19,936 nucleotides of DNA from Micavibrio aeruginosavorus (GCA_003241285.1 QFOT01000025.1:1-19936), one strand, 5' to 3'. Shown: positions 1 to 9,109, numbered from the stretch's first letter. The notes: generated by a model not told the origin, from the letters alone. Made by a program: numbers and translations.

Positions 1-1020
1 CAGTCTGATCTGGGCACGAATGAAGCGAGATATATGGGTCTGGCGGCAGGAATCGTCCGATTACAGGCAGAAGTTAAAGGCGCATCGACGGTTGAATTTT
101 CAAAAGAAATGATGGAAAAAGCGCCGCAAAGCGTGGCGGCAGAACTTCGCGCTTTTGCGGCTAATAAAGATAAGCTCAACGGTCAGACTTTGGTTTTGGA
201 GCAGCAACTATCTCAGCGCCGTCAGGAAGTAAATGAACTGACCCGCCATGCCAGTGATCTTCGCGGGGTTATCGCATTATCGCAAGAGCGCAAAAACATG
301 GTAACGCCTCTCATTGCCAGAGGGTCCGCTCCTAAAATTGAAGCCGTTCAGATCGAACAGGAAATTCGCGAACGCCAGACCGAACTGAATGGATTGACTT
401 CCGCGATTCCAAGGGCAAATTCGGCTATTGCCGAGGCGCAGGCGCGGATACAGGAATTAAAGAAAACGGCGGTCGCACAGGCGCAAATGGAGCTGGCTGC
501 AAAGATTGCCGAGATGAATACAGTCAAACAGACGCTTGGCGCTTTGGAAGACAGGAAAGACCGCACTGAAATCGTGTCGCCTGTAAAAGGTATCGTCAAG
601 GATTTCAAGATCAATACGGTCGGAGGCGTTGTTCGCCCGGGTGATCCGATTCTGGAGGTCGTGCCGATCGACGATCAATTAATCGTTGAAGCCAAGATCA
701 AACCGCAGGATATCGCGCGTCTTCGTCCCGGCCTTCCGGCCACAGTTAAGTTCAGTGCCTATGACTGGGCCGTGTATGGAGGGTTGAAAGGCGAAGTCAC
801 CGATATTTCCGCCGATACGATAAAAAATGAAAAAGGTGAAAGCTTTTACCGTGTCCGTGTAAGAACTCATGAAAACCAGTTAAAGAGAAAAGGCGAAGTT
901 CTGCCGATTATACCCGGCATGGTGACAACGGTCGATATTCTGACCGGGCAGAGAACAGTGATGCAATACCTGCTTAAGCCGGTTGCGAAAACACTGGAAT
1001 ATTCCATGCATGAAAAATAA
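1..1020 (+). CDS. HlyD-family type I secretion membrane fusion protein (5' truncated by window)
   Basis: Periplasmic adaptor linking an inner-membrane ABC exporter to an outer-membrane TolC-like channel. The reading frame is open to base 1 (reading QSDLGTNEARYM), so the ATG at 34 is internal and the N-terminal cytoplasmic and membrane part lies outside the window. The visible 339 residues show a long heptad-rich coiled-coil region (about 45-185), the lipoyl/barrel-sandwich half with IVSPVKGIVKD (about 190-201) and GDPILEVVP, a beta-barrel region, and the typical family ending TVDILTGQRTVMQYLLKP. This architecture is that of HlyD/PrtE/LapC-type adaptors. The partner ABC protein would be expected just upstream. 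The last 11 bases overlap the next gene, which suggests translational coupling. The substrate cannot be inferred. Confidence 0.9.
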   Translation, partial: QSDLGTNEARYMGLAAGIVRLQAEVKGASTVEFSKEMMEKAPQSVAAELRAFAANKDKLNGQTLVLEQQLSQRRQEVNELTRHASDLRGVIALSQERKNMVTPLIARGSAPKIEAVQIEQEIRERQTELNGLTSAIPRANSAIAEAQARIQELKKTAVAQAQMELAAKIAEMNTVKQTLGALEDRKDRTEIVSPVKGIVKDFKINTVGGVVRPGDPILEVVPIDDQLIVEAKIKPQDIARLRPGLPATVKFSAYDWAVYGGLKGEVTDISADTIKNEKGESFYRVRVRTHENQLKRKGEVLPIIPGMVTTVDILTGQRTVMQYLLKPVAKTLEYSMHEK

Positions 1021-1909
1021 GGATGAAAATATTGCTATAGTCGATATCGGCTCCAATTCCGTCCGCCTGTTTATTTTTTCTATTGAAGAAGACCGGGCAG
1101 AGCAGATATCGGCTATGAAATTTTTCTGTGGCTTAGGAAAGGACCTGGGAACGACAGGGCTTCTTCATCCTGAGGCAATCATCGCGACGCATGAGGCGCT
1201 TGCAAAATTCCGTCATGAAATCAGTCAATATTCGATTAGGACTGAGCTGGTGATCGGGACCGCTGCCCTTCGTGAAGCAAAAGATGCGACCTCTTTTATT
1301 CAGGATGCAAAAAAGCGTAGCGGATTTGATATTCGTATCGTTGCGGGAGAAGAAGAGGCGCGTTTGGCGGCGCTTGCTATTTTATCCGGCGACAGGCAAG
1401 CTTCCGGTGTGGTCGCTGATTTTGGTGGCGGCAGTCTGGAGCTGGCAAAGCTCGGAAGCGGAAAGATACTTTCAAAAGTCAGCTTAAAACTTGGGGCCCA
1501 TTACTTGAAATCTTTTCCTGACAGAAATCAAATTATTGACAGCAAGTTGCAACAAACACTTCTCGATTATCCTGAATTCTCCGAACCTGAAAATCTCTAC
1601 GTGATTGGCGGGTCATGGCGTAGTCTGGCTAAGGCGTATTTGCAGGATGCCGGACGGGATATTTCAAATCTGGATAAAGAAAATTTTGGGAAGGAAATAA
1701 CAGGTTTTTGCCGGAAGATTGAAAAAATGAGCCCGGCAGATCTCATTGAACGCTATGCCATGGAAATGCCCCGCGCCCAATTGATGGATGTTTCCGCCAT
1801 TATGCTCGAAAAAATCATTACAATTTTACGTCCCGAGCAGATAAGGGTATCCGCAGCCGGAATTCGTGATGGGCTCGCTTATGATTATATTCTGAGCCAG
1901 CGACATTAG
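1010..1909 (+). CDS. Ppx/GppA-family phosphatase (short form)
   Basis: A 299-residue member of the exopolyphosphatase / pppGpp phosphohydrolase family (ASKHA fold). Visible family motifs are the first phosphate loop VDIGSNSVRL (11-20), GTAALREAKD (83-92), VAGEEEARLA (111-120) with the catalytic-type glutamates, the second phosphate loop ADFGGGSLEL (136-145), VIGGSWRSLAKAY (198-210) and the closing SAAGIRDGLAYD. It has only the two-lobed phosphatase core and lacks the C-terminal HD-like domain of about 500-residue Ppx proteins. I chose the ATG at 1010, which aligns with the family N-terminus; the frame also allows a TTG at 983. The start lies inside hlyD (11-bp overlap), with a GGAA 10 nt upstream. 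Substrate (polyphosphate or pppGpp) is not decidable from sequence. Confidence 0.88.
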   Translation: MKNKDENIAIVDIGSNSVRLFIFSIEEDRAEQISAMKFFCGLGKDLGTTGLLHPEAIIATHEALAKFRHEISQYSIRTELVIGTAALREAKDATSFIQDAKKRSGFDIRIVAGEEEARLAALAILSGDRQASGVVADFGGGSLELAKLGSGKILSKVSLKLGAHYLKSFPDRNQIIDSKLQQTLLDYPEFSEPENLYVIGGSWRSLAKAYLQDAGRDISNLDKENFGKEITGFCRKIEKMSPADLIERYAMEMPRAQLMDVSAIMLEKIITILRPEQIRVSAAGIRDGLAYDYILSQRH

Positions 1910-1967
1910 GTTCGATATCAGCTCAAGAACGGGTTGAATTATCCCTTTTTCACTTTAAAGTAATGTT

Positions 1968-2909
1968 ATGACGCCAATAGAAGAACAACCCGTAGCCGAT
2001 GACCTAGCGCCGACCTCGGAGGCCGAGCTTATCCTTGAGCCTGAAAAGGAAGAGGATGAAGAAGGTGGTGAGGGCGAAGGCGGTAAGAAATCCGGCGGAA
2101 ATGGCGGGAAAAAACCTGCCCTTCCATCAGCGCAATTATTGCAGGACGAAGATAATCTCGATGATTACGATTCAGAAACCTTAATCGAGAAATTGAAAAT
2201 GCTGGTTTGGGCGCCTTTCAGCACGATGGTGCCGGGAGCCAGCTCTTTTGAATCGGAGCAGGATCTAAAACGTATTCTTTTTCTCGGCCAGATAGGCCTG
2301 ATTACCAACCAGATCCATCCGGCGGATATCGCCGATCCCGACCTTATTAAAAAACTTGAGCAGCGCCACCAGATGCGCCAGGAAATCTTCAAAGCGGAAA
2401 TTGCAGCAGCGACTTCCGGTAATGCGGCGGGTCTTGCCGCGGGGCTAATGGCCTCGACGCCTCCACCCGAAGCACAGCAGAAGCGTGAACAAAAGCAGCA
2501 GGCGGCGCAAGTGAGGGAAGTATCTTCCGATGCACGCCGCGAAGCCGAAGGTAAAAGACCTGATGTTGAGCAAAAAACGCAAACGCCTGTTGTGAAGCAA
2601 GACCCTCTTGCTCCTGAGGCTGAAACCAGCTATTTCGCGAAAGAACAAGATCAGGGCGACTTCGCCCGCACGGAAGCAAAAGCGGATTCATCTCTCGATA
2701 CAGGCGTCGTAATCGAATTACTGGAGAATGCCAATGATCAGGCTCAATCTTCTCCTTTGTCTTCCCCGGGCATACTTGGCGCTTTGGCGGGAGCTTTTAA
2801 TCTTATCGCTCAGCAGGCGGAGTACACAGCGCCGGAGCAAAAGATAGAATTTCGTTTCGCAGATCCCGCGCCGAAGATGGATGTCAGTGGCCCTATGGGC
2901 GGCGCTTAA
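1968..2909 (+). CDS. Hypothetical acidic, low-complexity protein
   Basis: I do not recognise this 313-residue protein. Residues 1-60 are very acidic with a Gly/Glu/Lys stretch (EEDEEGGEGEGGKKSGGNGG). Residues about 65-145 look folded and helical (LIEKLKMLVWAPFSTMVPG, then ADIADPDLIKKLEQRHQMRQ). Residues 150-230 are Gln/Ala/Lys/Glu-rich and probably disordered or coiled-coil. A hydrophobic patch near 265-285 (LGALAGAFNLIAQQAEYT) precedes the end. There is no signal peptide or clear transmembrane segment. No convincing Shine-Dalgarno precedes the ATG. It follows the HlyD and Ppx/GppA genes by 58 bp and ends just before a strong terminator, so it is probably the last gene of that unit. A secretion or surface role would be inference from context only. 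Confidence 0.7.
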   Translation: MTPIEEQPVADDLAPTSEAELILEPEKEEDEEGGEGEGGKKSGGNGGKKPALPSAQLLQDEDNLDDYDSETLIEKLKMLVWAPFSTMVPGASSFESEQDLKRILFLGQIGLITNQIHPADIADPDLIKKLEQRHQMRQEIFKAEIAAATSGNAAGLAAGLMASTPPPEAQQKREQKQQAAQVREVSSDARREAEGKRPDVEQKTQTPVVKQDPLAPEAETSYFAKEQDQGDFARTEAKADSSLDTGVVIELLENANDQAQSSPLSSPGILGALAGAFNLIAQQAEYTAPEQKIEFRFADPAPKMDVSGPMGGA

Positions 2910-2931
2910 AGCATCAAAGCTGAGCTCAAAT

Positions 2932-2960
2932 AAAAAAGGCCGGATTTCTCCGGCCTTTTT
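2932..2960. terminator. Bidirectional intrinsic terminator
   Basis: A perfect stem GGCCGGA (2938-2944) / TCCGGCC (2949-2955) with a 4-nt TTTC loop, preceded by A6 and followed by T5. On both strands this is a GC stem followed by a T tract. It sits between the convergent 3' ends of the acidic hypothetical gene (2909) and rpsA (2979) and can stop transcription from both sides. Confidence 0.9.
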
Positions 2961-2978
2961 CAATTTCTAAAACGCTGA

Positions 2979-4775
2979 TTACTCAGCAGAGTCGTCTTTT
3001 TTCTTAGAAGCTTTTTTCGCTTTTGGCTTTTCTTCTTCGGCAGCGGCTGGTTTACCCAGAGCGGCACCAAGAATATCACCAAGTGATGCGCCTGATTCTG
3101 TCGAACCGAACGCCGCCATAGCAGCTTTGTCTTCATCCAGCTCACGCTGTTTGATCGACAAGGTCAATGACTTGCCAGTTGTAAGAACTTTCGCATCGAC
3201 TTTTTCACCGACAGCAAAGCGGTCAGGGCGTTGTTCGGAGCGTTCGCGGGACAGATCGGCGCGTTTGATAGAGCCTTTCATGTCGCCAACGGATACTTCG
3301 ATACCGCCTGAATTGACTTCCGTAACCGTACAAGTGACGACCTGACCTTTGGAAACAGCGCCGCCTGCAGAAGCCGGGGCTTCTTTACGGGCGCCGGAAG
3401 TCGGGCCTTTGCCATTATATGGATCTTCAGAAAGTTGCTTGATGCCAAGACCAACGCGTTCTTTCGCTGCATCGATATCCAGGATTTTCACTTTTACAGT
3501 GTCGCCTTTCTTGTAAGCTTTCAAAGCTTCTTCAGAGGCGTCTTCCCATGAGATATCGGACAGGTGAACCATACCGTCGATGTCGCCAGGCATGCCGACA
3601 AACAAACCGAATTCGGTAATGTTGCGAATCTCGCCTTCAAGCTCTTCACCTGACTTATGCTGGCCTGCAAACTGATCCCAAGGATTTTCCTGAGTCTGTT
3701 TGATGCCAAGAGAGATGCGGCGCTTGTCCATATCGATGTCGATAACCTGAACGTTAACTTCATCGCCAGGGTTGACGATTTTGTTCGGGTGAACGTTTTT
3801 CTTCGTCCATGACATTTCGGATACGTGAACGAGGCCTTCGATGCCAGGTTCGATCTCAACAAACGCACCGTAGTCCGTAATGTTGGTGATCTTGCCTGTC
3901 AGGCGCTGACCTGGTGTAAAGCGGGCTGCAACTTCGCCCCATGGATCGCTCTCAAGCTGTTTCATGCCAAGAGAAATACGCTGGGTTTCTTCGTTGTAGC
4001 GGATGATCTGAACTTTGATCGACTGACCAACTGTCAGAGCTTCTGACGGGTGGTTGACGCGTTTCCAGGAGATATCCGTTACGTGTAGAAGACCGTCGAT
4101 GCCGCCAAGATCGATAAAGGCGCCGTAATCGGTGATGTTCTTCACAACGCCGTCGACGATCTGGCCTTCTTTGATCTGGCTCATCAATTCGCCGCGTGCT
4201 TCTTCACGTGATTCTTCAAGAACGGCACGACGGGAAACAACGATGTTGCCACGCAGGCGATCCATTTTGAGAATCATGAAAGGTTGCGGTGTGCCCATAA
4301 GCGGGGATACGTCGCGAACCGGACGGATATCCACTTGTGAGCCAGGAAGGAACGCAACTGCGCCGCCGAGATCGACAGTGAAACCGCCTTTGACGCGGGC
4401 GAAGATAACGCCAGTGACGCGCTCTTTTTTCTCGCAAGCTTTGTCGAGATCGACCCAGACTTCTTCGCGGCGGGCCTTTTCACGGGATAATTGTGTGTAG
4501 CCTTCACGGTCTTCCATGCGTTCAACGAATACTTCAACAGTATCTCCGGAACGCAGTTCAGATTCCTGACCCGGTTTGTTGAATTCGCGAAGGGCGATAC
4601 GTCCTTCGGATTTCAAACCGACATCGACGATGACGGTGTCACCATCGATGCGGACAACGCGGCCATTAACCACTTGTCCTGTAAATTTAGTTTTGCTTCC
4701 AAGCGATTGGTTTAGAAGGGCGGCGAAGTCGGAAGAATCTTCGTTGTCCTTAATAGATGCGGCTGCATTTGCCAT
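2979..4775 (-). CDS. rpsA: 30S ribosomal protein S1
   Basis: S1 binds mRNA on the 30S subunit and helps load structured or weak-Shine-Dalgarno messages. The 598-residue product has six S1 (OB-fold) repeats at about 31-98, 118-185, 204-272, 289-359, 376-446 and 475-543. Repeats 3-5 carry the classic RNA-binding face (ITDYGAFIDLGGIDGLLHVTDISW and close copies). After repeat 6 there is a low-complexity tail rich in Ala, Glu and Lys (KPKAKKASKKKDDSAE), making it somewhat longer than the 557-residue E. coli protein. The ATG at 4775 gives the usual N-terminus. It follows cmk by 108 bp, the common cmk-rpsA order. The gap may carry its own promoter and an S1-autoregulated leader as in E. coli, but I see no decisive element. 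Confidence 0.98.
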   Translation of the reverse strand: MANAAASIKDNEDSSDFAALLNQSLGSKTKFTGQVVNGRVVRIDGDTVIVDVGLKSEGRIALREFNKPGQESELRSGDTVEVFVERMEDREGYTQLSREKARREEVWVDLDKACEKKERVTGVIFARVKGGFTVDLGGAVAFLPGSQVDIRPVRDVSPLMGTPQPFMILKMDRLRGNIVVSRRAVLEESREEARGELMSQIKEGQIVDGVVKNITDYGAFIDLGGIDGLLHVTDISWKRVNHPSEALTVGQSIKVQIIRYNEETQRISLGMKQLESDPWGEVAARFTPGQRLTGKITNITDYGAFVEIEPGIEGLVHVSEMSWTKKNVHPNKIVNPGDEVNVQVIDIDMDKRRISLGIKQTQENPWDQFAGQHKSGEELEGEIRNITEFGLFVGMPGDIDGMVHLSDISWEDASEEALKAYKKGDTVKVKILDIDAAKERVGLGIKQLSEDPYNGKGPTSGARKEAPASAGGAVSKGQVVTCTVTEVNSGGIEVSVGDMKGSIKRADLSRERSEQRPDRFAVGEKVDAKVLTTGKSLTLSIKQRELDEDKAAMAAFGSTESGASLGDILGAALGKPAAAEEEKPKAKKASKKKDDSAE

Positions 4776-4883
4776 AGGGGTAGTTCCATTTCTTAGTCTT
4801 TGGGATAGAGAGGGATAGACATTGCCTGCCGTCCCATTGAAGGGAATTCGCGACAGGGTACCTTCCCGATGTCATGAAAAAAG

Positions 4884-5537
4884 TTAACCGAGTGTCCGGA
4901 CCGCGATCTCAAGCGCCTGTTTCAGGGCTTGATCCGCCGTCAGGTCGGATGTGTCCAAGATGACTGCATCCGAAGCCGGTTTGAGAGGCGCGATGTCCCG
5001 ACTCATGTCGCGGAGGTCACGCTCCTCCATATCCTTCAAAACGGCGTCATAAGTAGCGGAAATACCCTTGTTTTGCAACTCTTTTAAACGTCTTTGGGCA
5101 CGGATGGCGACGCTGGCCGTCACATATAGTTTCATATTGGCTTCCGGGCAGACAATTGTTCCGATATCGCGCCCGTCAAGCACTGATCCGTCGTAATTGT
5201 CTGGTGGATTTTGGGCAAAATGGCGCTGGGCATCGAGCAGTATGGATCTTACCTCTGGAACCGCCGATACTTTTGAGGCCATTGTACCAACCTCATCAAG
5301 ACGTAAATCGGGATGAAGCATCAGATTTTCTGTCATGTTTTGCTGCACGAATCTGGCTGCTTCTACTGCAGCAAATTCAGAGTAATCGATGTTTTGCTGC
5401 ACGAGTTGAAGGGCAACCATGCGATAGATTGCGCCGGTATCCAAATGAGCGTAATTGAGCTTTTCTGCCAGTTTCCGGGCTAAAGTGCCCTTACCGCTGG
5501 CGGCAGGGCCATCGATAGCGATCACAACTTTGTTCAT
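4884..5537 (-). CDS. cmk: Cytidylate kinase
   Basis: Phosphorylates CMP and dCMP with ATP in pyrimidine nucleotide salvage and recycling (cytoplasm). The 217-residue protein begins with the P-loop GPAASGKGT (10-18), followed by HLDTGAIYRMVAL, DGRDIGT (121-127) for the CMP site, and the lid EERDLRDMSR (171-180). Length matches the family. Its ATG shares the bases ATGA (5534-5537) with the aroA stop, so translation is probably coupled to aroA. The order aroA-cmk-rpsA is widely conserved in Proteobacteria. Confidence 0.97.
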   Translation of the reverse strand: MNKVVIAIDGPAASGKGTLARKLAEKLNYAHLDTGAIYRMVALQLVQQNIDYSEFAAVEAARFVQQNMTENLMLHPDLRLDEVGTMASKVSAVPEVRSILLDAQRHFAQNPPDNYDGSVLDGRDIGTIVCPEANMKLYVTASVAIRAQRRLKELQNKGISATYDAVLKDMEERDLRDMSRDIAPLKPASDAVILDTSDLTADQALKQALEIAVRTLG

Positions 5538-6880
5538 TGCTGCATCTCTGTGATATCGGTGCCCAGCTCATTCATCAGTTCCACGAAGCCGGGGAAGCTG
5601 GTATTAACCGGGGAAGCGTCATCAACGGCGACCGGCAGTTCCGTTGCGCTTCCCAGAACGAGGAAACTCATCGCCAGACGGTGATCGAGTTGCGTTTCGA
5701 TTAAAGCGCCACCCTTAGGGGGCTTGCCGTTACCGTAAATGGTCAGCCAGTCCGGCCCCATTTCCAGTTTAACACCGCAAGCGATCAGACCATCGGCCAC
5801 ACATTGCAGGCGGTCTGATTCCTTGACGCGCAGTTCGGCAAGGCCTGTCATTTTCGTAATGCCCTCGGCGCAGGCAGCCGCCATGGCTAAAACCGGGAAT
5901 TCGTCAATCATAGACGGGACGCGCTCTGGCGGAACCTCTATCCCTTTGAGAGGGCCTTTGCTGCGCACAATGATCGTGGCAACCGACTCACCCGCATCTA
6001 TGGTTTTATTGTCGAATTGGATATCAGCGCCCATTTCAATCAAGGTTTCATACAGGCCAATACGACGCGGATTGATCCCGACGTGTGTCAAGGTCAGTTC
6101 CGATCCTTCATTCAATAACGCGGCTACAACCGGGAAAGCGGCGGAACTGGGGTCTGACGGCACATCAACGGCACAGCCCAATAGCTTTTGACCGCCTTCG
6201 ATTTTAATTGCATCGATACCTTCGTCATTCTTGGAAATCTGCACATCAATGCCAAAATGGCGCAGCATATTTTCGGAATGATCGCGGGTTGGTTCCGGTT
6301 CAAGTACCGTGGTTATACCTTCCGCGTTTAATCCTGCCAGAAGAATAGCGGATTTTACCTGGGCTGAGGCCACAGGTAATTTGTAAGTTATTGATTTTGC
6401 AGGATATGCGCCCTGCATCGTCAACGGCAAGCGGCCCCCGGCGCGGCCCATGAATTTTGCGCCCATCTGTTCCAGCGGTGTTGTCACGCGTCCCATGGGG
6501 CGTTTGTTGAGTGAGGCGTCACCTGAAAATGTTGCCGTAAGATTATGGCTGGCCAGAATACCCATAAGCAGTCTGGTTGACGTGCCGCTATTGCCCATAT
6601 CAAGAATAGTATTCGGCTCTTTTAAGTTACCAAGACCGAGGCCGAAACAGCGGAACAAACCATCATCACCTTTTTGTACTTTGGCGCCAAGCGCCCGCAT
6701 AGCTTGGGCTGTATTGAAAACATCTTCGCCTTCGAGAAGTCCGCTGATGATTGTTTCACCCTCGGCCAGCGCTCCGAACATGATCGAGCGGTGGGAAATT
6801 GATTTGTCACCCGGTACACGGATAATTCCTTTAAGGGGACCGGATTTGGAGGATTTTAAAGGCAGAGGGGCGTGCATCAT
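5534..6880 (-). CDS. aroA: 3-phosphoshikimate 1-carboxyvinyltransferase (EPSP synthase)
   Basis: Sixth step of the shikimate pathway: joins PEP and shikimate 3-phosphate. Visible motifs, numbered from the ATG at 6880, are PGDKSISHRS (23-32), LLEGEDVFNTAQAM, MGNSGTSTR (95-103), GDASLNKRPMGRV (120-131), ASAQVKSA, the class II-type RDHSE, DVPSDPSSAAFP, SMIDEFPVLA, and the terminal LRVKESDR and LDHRLAMSFLV. Length (448 aa) is normal. The frame can start at a TTG (6910), but the added residues are not family-like and no Shine-Dalgarno is seen; the ATG at 6880 or the next one at 6877 is preferred. It overlaps cmk by four bases and begins 42 nt after the GGDEF/EAL gene. The overall pattern resembles class II EPSP synthases (Agrobacterium CP4 type). 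Confidence 0.96.
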   Translation of the reverse strand: MMHAPLPLKSSKSGPLKGIIRVPGDKSISHRSIMFGALAEGETIISGLLEGEDVFNTAQAMRALGAKVQKGDDGLFRCFGLGLGNLKEPNTILDMGNSGTSTRLLMGILASHNLTATFSGDASLNKRPMGRVTTPLEQMGAKFMGRAGGRLPLTMQGAYPAKSITYKLPVASAQVKSAILLAGLNAEGITTVLEPEPTRDHSENMLRHFGIDVQISKNDEGIDAIKIEGGQKLLGCAVDVPSDPSSAAFPVVAALLNEGSELTLTHVGINPRRIGLYETLIEMGADIQFDNKTIDAGESVATIIVRSKGPLKGIEVPPERVPSMIDEFPVLAMAAACAEGITKMTGLAELRVKESDRLQCVADGLIACGVKLEMGPDWLTIYGNGKPPKGGALIETQLDHRLAMSFLVLGSATELPVAVDDASPVNTSFPGFVELMNELGTDITEMQQ

Positions 6881-6922
6881 GCTGATTTTATAAACCAGCG
6901 GGAGAAGCAAAGGAACAGAAAA

Positions 6923-9109
6923 TTATTTATTAAAGAAGGAGAAATCGCCGTTATAGCCGTTCACAAATTCGAAAAATTTCTCATCGGGAACAGGTCTGCT
7001 ATAGCGGTAGCCTTGCACTTCGTCACATCCCTCAGATAACAGGAATTCTTCGTGCTCCTGCGTTTCCACGCCTTCGGCGATAACCCGCAGATTGAGAGAG
7101 CGGCCAAGTCCGATAATTGTGCGGGCAATGGCGCGGTCATCATTATTGGTAAGGGCGTTCCGTATGAAAGACTGGTCGATTTTCAGGCGATCAATAGGGA
7201 ATTGGCGCAAATAAGAAAGCGAAGAATAACCCGTCCCGAAATCGTCAATGGCAAGCTCGACGCCCAGCGAGTGTAATTCCTTCAGGGTTTGCACGGTATG
7301 CTGGATATCTTCCATGAAAGCGCTTTCCGTGACTTCAAGCTCTAATAAATTCGGATTGACGCCCGTTTCTTCAAGAACCGACTTCGTCAGGCCGACGAGA
7401 TCGCTTTGCTGAAACTGGACACCGGATACGTTCACGGCAATGCGGATTTCATGACCCTCATTCTGCCATCTTTTGGCTGTTTCACAGGCGTGGCGCAGTA
7501 CCCATGCGCCGATCGGCACGATTAATCCTGACTGCTCCGCGACGGGGATAAATTCCGCCGGGGAGATAAAACGTCCACCGTCTTTGCTGTCATCCGGCTT
7601 GAACCAGCGCAAAAGAGCTTCGGCACCGATAATCTTGCCTGTTTTTAGGTCAAGTTGCGGCTGGTAATGAAGAGAAAGCTGTTTTTTCTCAAGTGCGTCG
7701 CGCAAATCGCGCAAGAGCAGGAATCTGGCCTGAACAGCTTTGTCGAAATCTTCCAGATATTCACGGATACAATCGCGGCCGTCTTCCTTGGCTCGGTTAA
7801 GCGCGATATCGGCATTCTTCATAACCTGATCCGGATCGACGGCATCATCCGGAAAAACGGAAATACCGATAGAGGAACGGATCTGGAAATTCTCGTTAAA
7901 GATCTTAAAGGGCTCGGTGCGAATGATGGTTTGGACGGTTTCTCCAAAAGAGCGCTGCGTTTCGTGTTCATCTAAAAGAGGATACATAATTGAAAATTCG
8001 TCTTCTCCTGTCCGCGCGACAACGGCGGTTTCCGGAAGGCTGGATTGTAGACGCTTCCCGACCGCGCGAAGAATGGAATCCCCGACGTTATGTCCCATCG
8101 AATCATTTACATCCTTAAAATGATCAAGATCGAGGGTGACGACGGCGACCCGTTTTATTTTGGCATCTGCATCGTCGGAGGGAGATTTAACGTACTCGGA
8201 TAGTTTTTGTACGAATAACGTCCTGTTTGGCAGGCTTGTCAGCGTATCATAATAAGCAAGTTTATGGATCTGGCTTTGTGCGGCATTTTTAATAGCGCGC
8301 ATATTCTTGGCATTTTGCTTTATCAAATCCTGCGCGATGGATATCGCGCCGCCAATTTCATCCCGCGGATCATAAGGAGAGCGAATGATATTCGGTGTTT
8401 CAGGATTGGTCGACGCCTGTTCAAGATTGCTGCGAAGGAACAGTATCGGCTCCAGCAGCCATTTACCCAGTGCGATCATGAGCACGGCTGTTACAAACGC
8501 TGATAGCAAAAGCATGACTTTAATGCTTTGCTCGACATAATATGCCACTTCATCCATGACTGTCCGTGAATCAAGTTTGACAACTATATAATAGGGAATG
8601 CTCAAATCGGACGGCCCTAAAATGGCCTCATAAGAATTTCCGCTTTCACTGAGGAAAGTTTGTCCGATATCGGATTCATCCCTGATTTGAGTAATGACCG
8701 GATTTCCGCCAACATCCAAAAGATTGTAATCCTGAGAGTAAATCGACATTCCGGTGATAATGGAATGATTAAGAATTCTAAATTCCTGTTCGGGCGTTAG
8801 GGGCGATTTCAGGTAATCATCTGGATCGGAATAGACCACAGGCAAAAGCGCGGTCCGTGCAAGGCGTTTTAATTCGTTAAGTCTTGTTTTTTCATAGCTG
8901 CCAAGGGTGAAGGCAAGAATAGTCGCCTGCACAGCCATAATTGTCAGAAAGACGGCTGTCGCTATTCGCCAGCTTATGCGGCTTCTCCACATGGCGGTAG
9001 ATTTTTTGAATAAAAACGATGATTTGGATTGCACCAGCGTTTCCGAAGTAATGGTTTCGGGGGAGGACATGCTGCTTTCAGTTTCACTGGTCATTTCAAG
9101 GACAGACAT
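6923..9109 (-). CDS. Membrane GGDEF-EAL protein (probable c-di-GMP phosphodiesterase)
   Basis: A 728-residue c-di-GMP enzyme. After a polar N-terminus come TM1 (about 48-70), a 120-residue periplasmic sensor region, TM2 (about 196-217), a HAMP-like linker (215-270), GGDEF domain (285-450) and EAL domain (470-715). The cyclase signature is degenerate: RTGEDEF (366-372) instead of R-x-GGDEF, and there is no RxxD inhibitory site just upstream. The EAL half looks complete: EALLRW (497-502), NVSGVQF, LELEVTESAF, AIDDFGTGYSSL (DDFGTG 622-627), LKIDQSF and VIAEGVET. I infer a phosphodiesterase with a regulatory, possibly GTP-binding, GGDEF domain. The sensed signal is unknown. It lies upstream of aroA on the same strand with a 42-nt gap, so partial co-transcription with aroA-cmk is possible. 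Confidence 0.95.
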   Translation of the reverse strand: MSVLEMTSETESSMSSPETITSETLVQSKSSFLFKKSTAMWRSRISWRIATAVFLTIMAVQATILAFTLGSYEKTRLNELKRLARTALLPVVYSDPDDYLKSPLTPEQEFRILNHSIITGMSIYSQDYNLLDVGGNPVITQIRDESDIGQTFLSESGNSYEAILGPSDLSIPYYIVVKLDSRTVMDEVAYYVEQSIKVMLLLSAFVTAVLMIALGKWLLEPILFLRSNLEQASTNPETPNIIRSPYDPRDEIGGAISIAQDLIKQNAKNMRAIKNAAQSQIHKLAYYDTLTSLPNRTLFVQKLSEYVKSPSDDADAKIKRVAVVTLDLDHFKDVNDSMGHNVGDSILRAVGKRLQSSLPETAVVARTGEDEFSIMYPLLDEHETQRSFGETVQTIIRTEPFKIFNENFQIRSSIGISVFPDDAVDPDQVMKNADIALNRAKEDGRDCIREYLEDFDKAVQARFLLLRDLRDALEKKQLSLHYQPQLDLKTGKIIGAEALLRWFKPDDSKDGGRFISPAEFIPVAEQSGLIVPIGAWVLRHACETAKRWQNEGHEIRIAVNVSGVQFQQSDLVGLTKSVLEETGVNPNLLELEVTESAFMEDIQHTVQTLKELHSLGVELAIDDFGTGYSSLSYLRQFPIDRLKIDQSFIRNALTNNDDRAIARTIIGLGRSLNLRVIAEGVETQEHEEFLLSEGCDEVQGYRYSRPVPDEKFFEFVNGYNGDFSFFNK

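Noticed and set aside
6881..6892. aroA promoter with TATAAA six bases before the ATG (leaderless)
   Set aside because: The -10-like box (6887-6892, minus strand) has no acceptable -35 at 16-18 bp, unlike the pilin-like gene; kept only as a weak possibility.
6881..6910. TTG start for aroA at 6910
   Set aside because: The extra ten residues are not family-like and no Shine-Dalgarno is present; ATG 6880 or 6877 fits.
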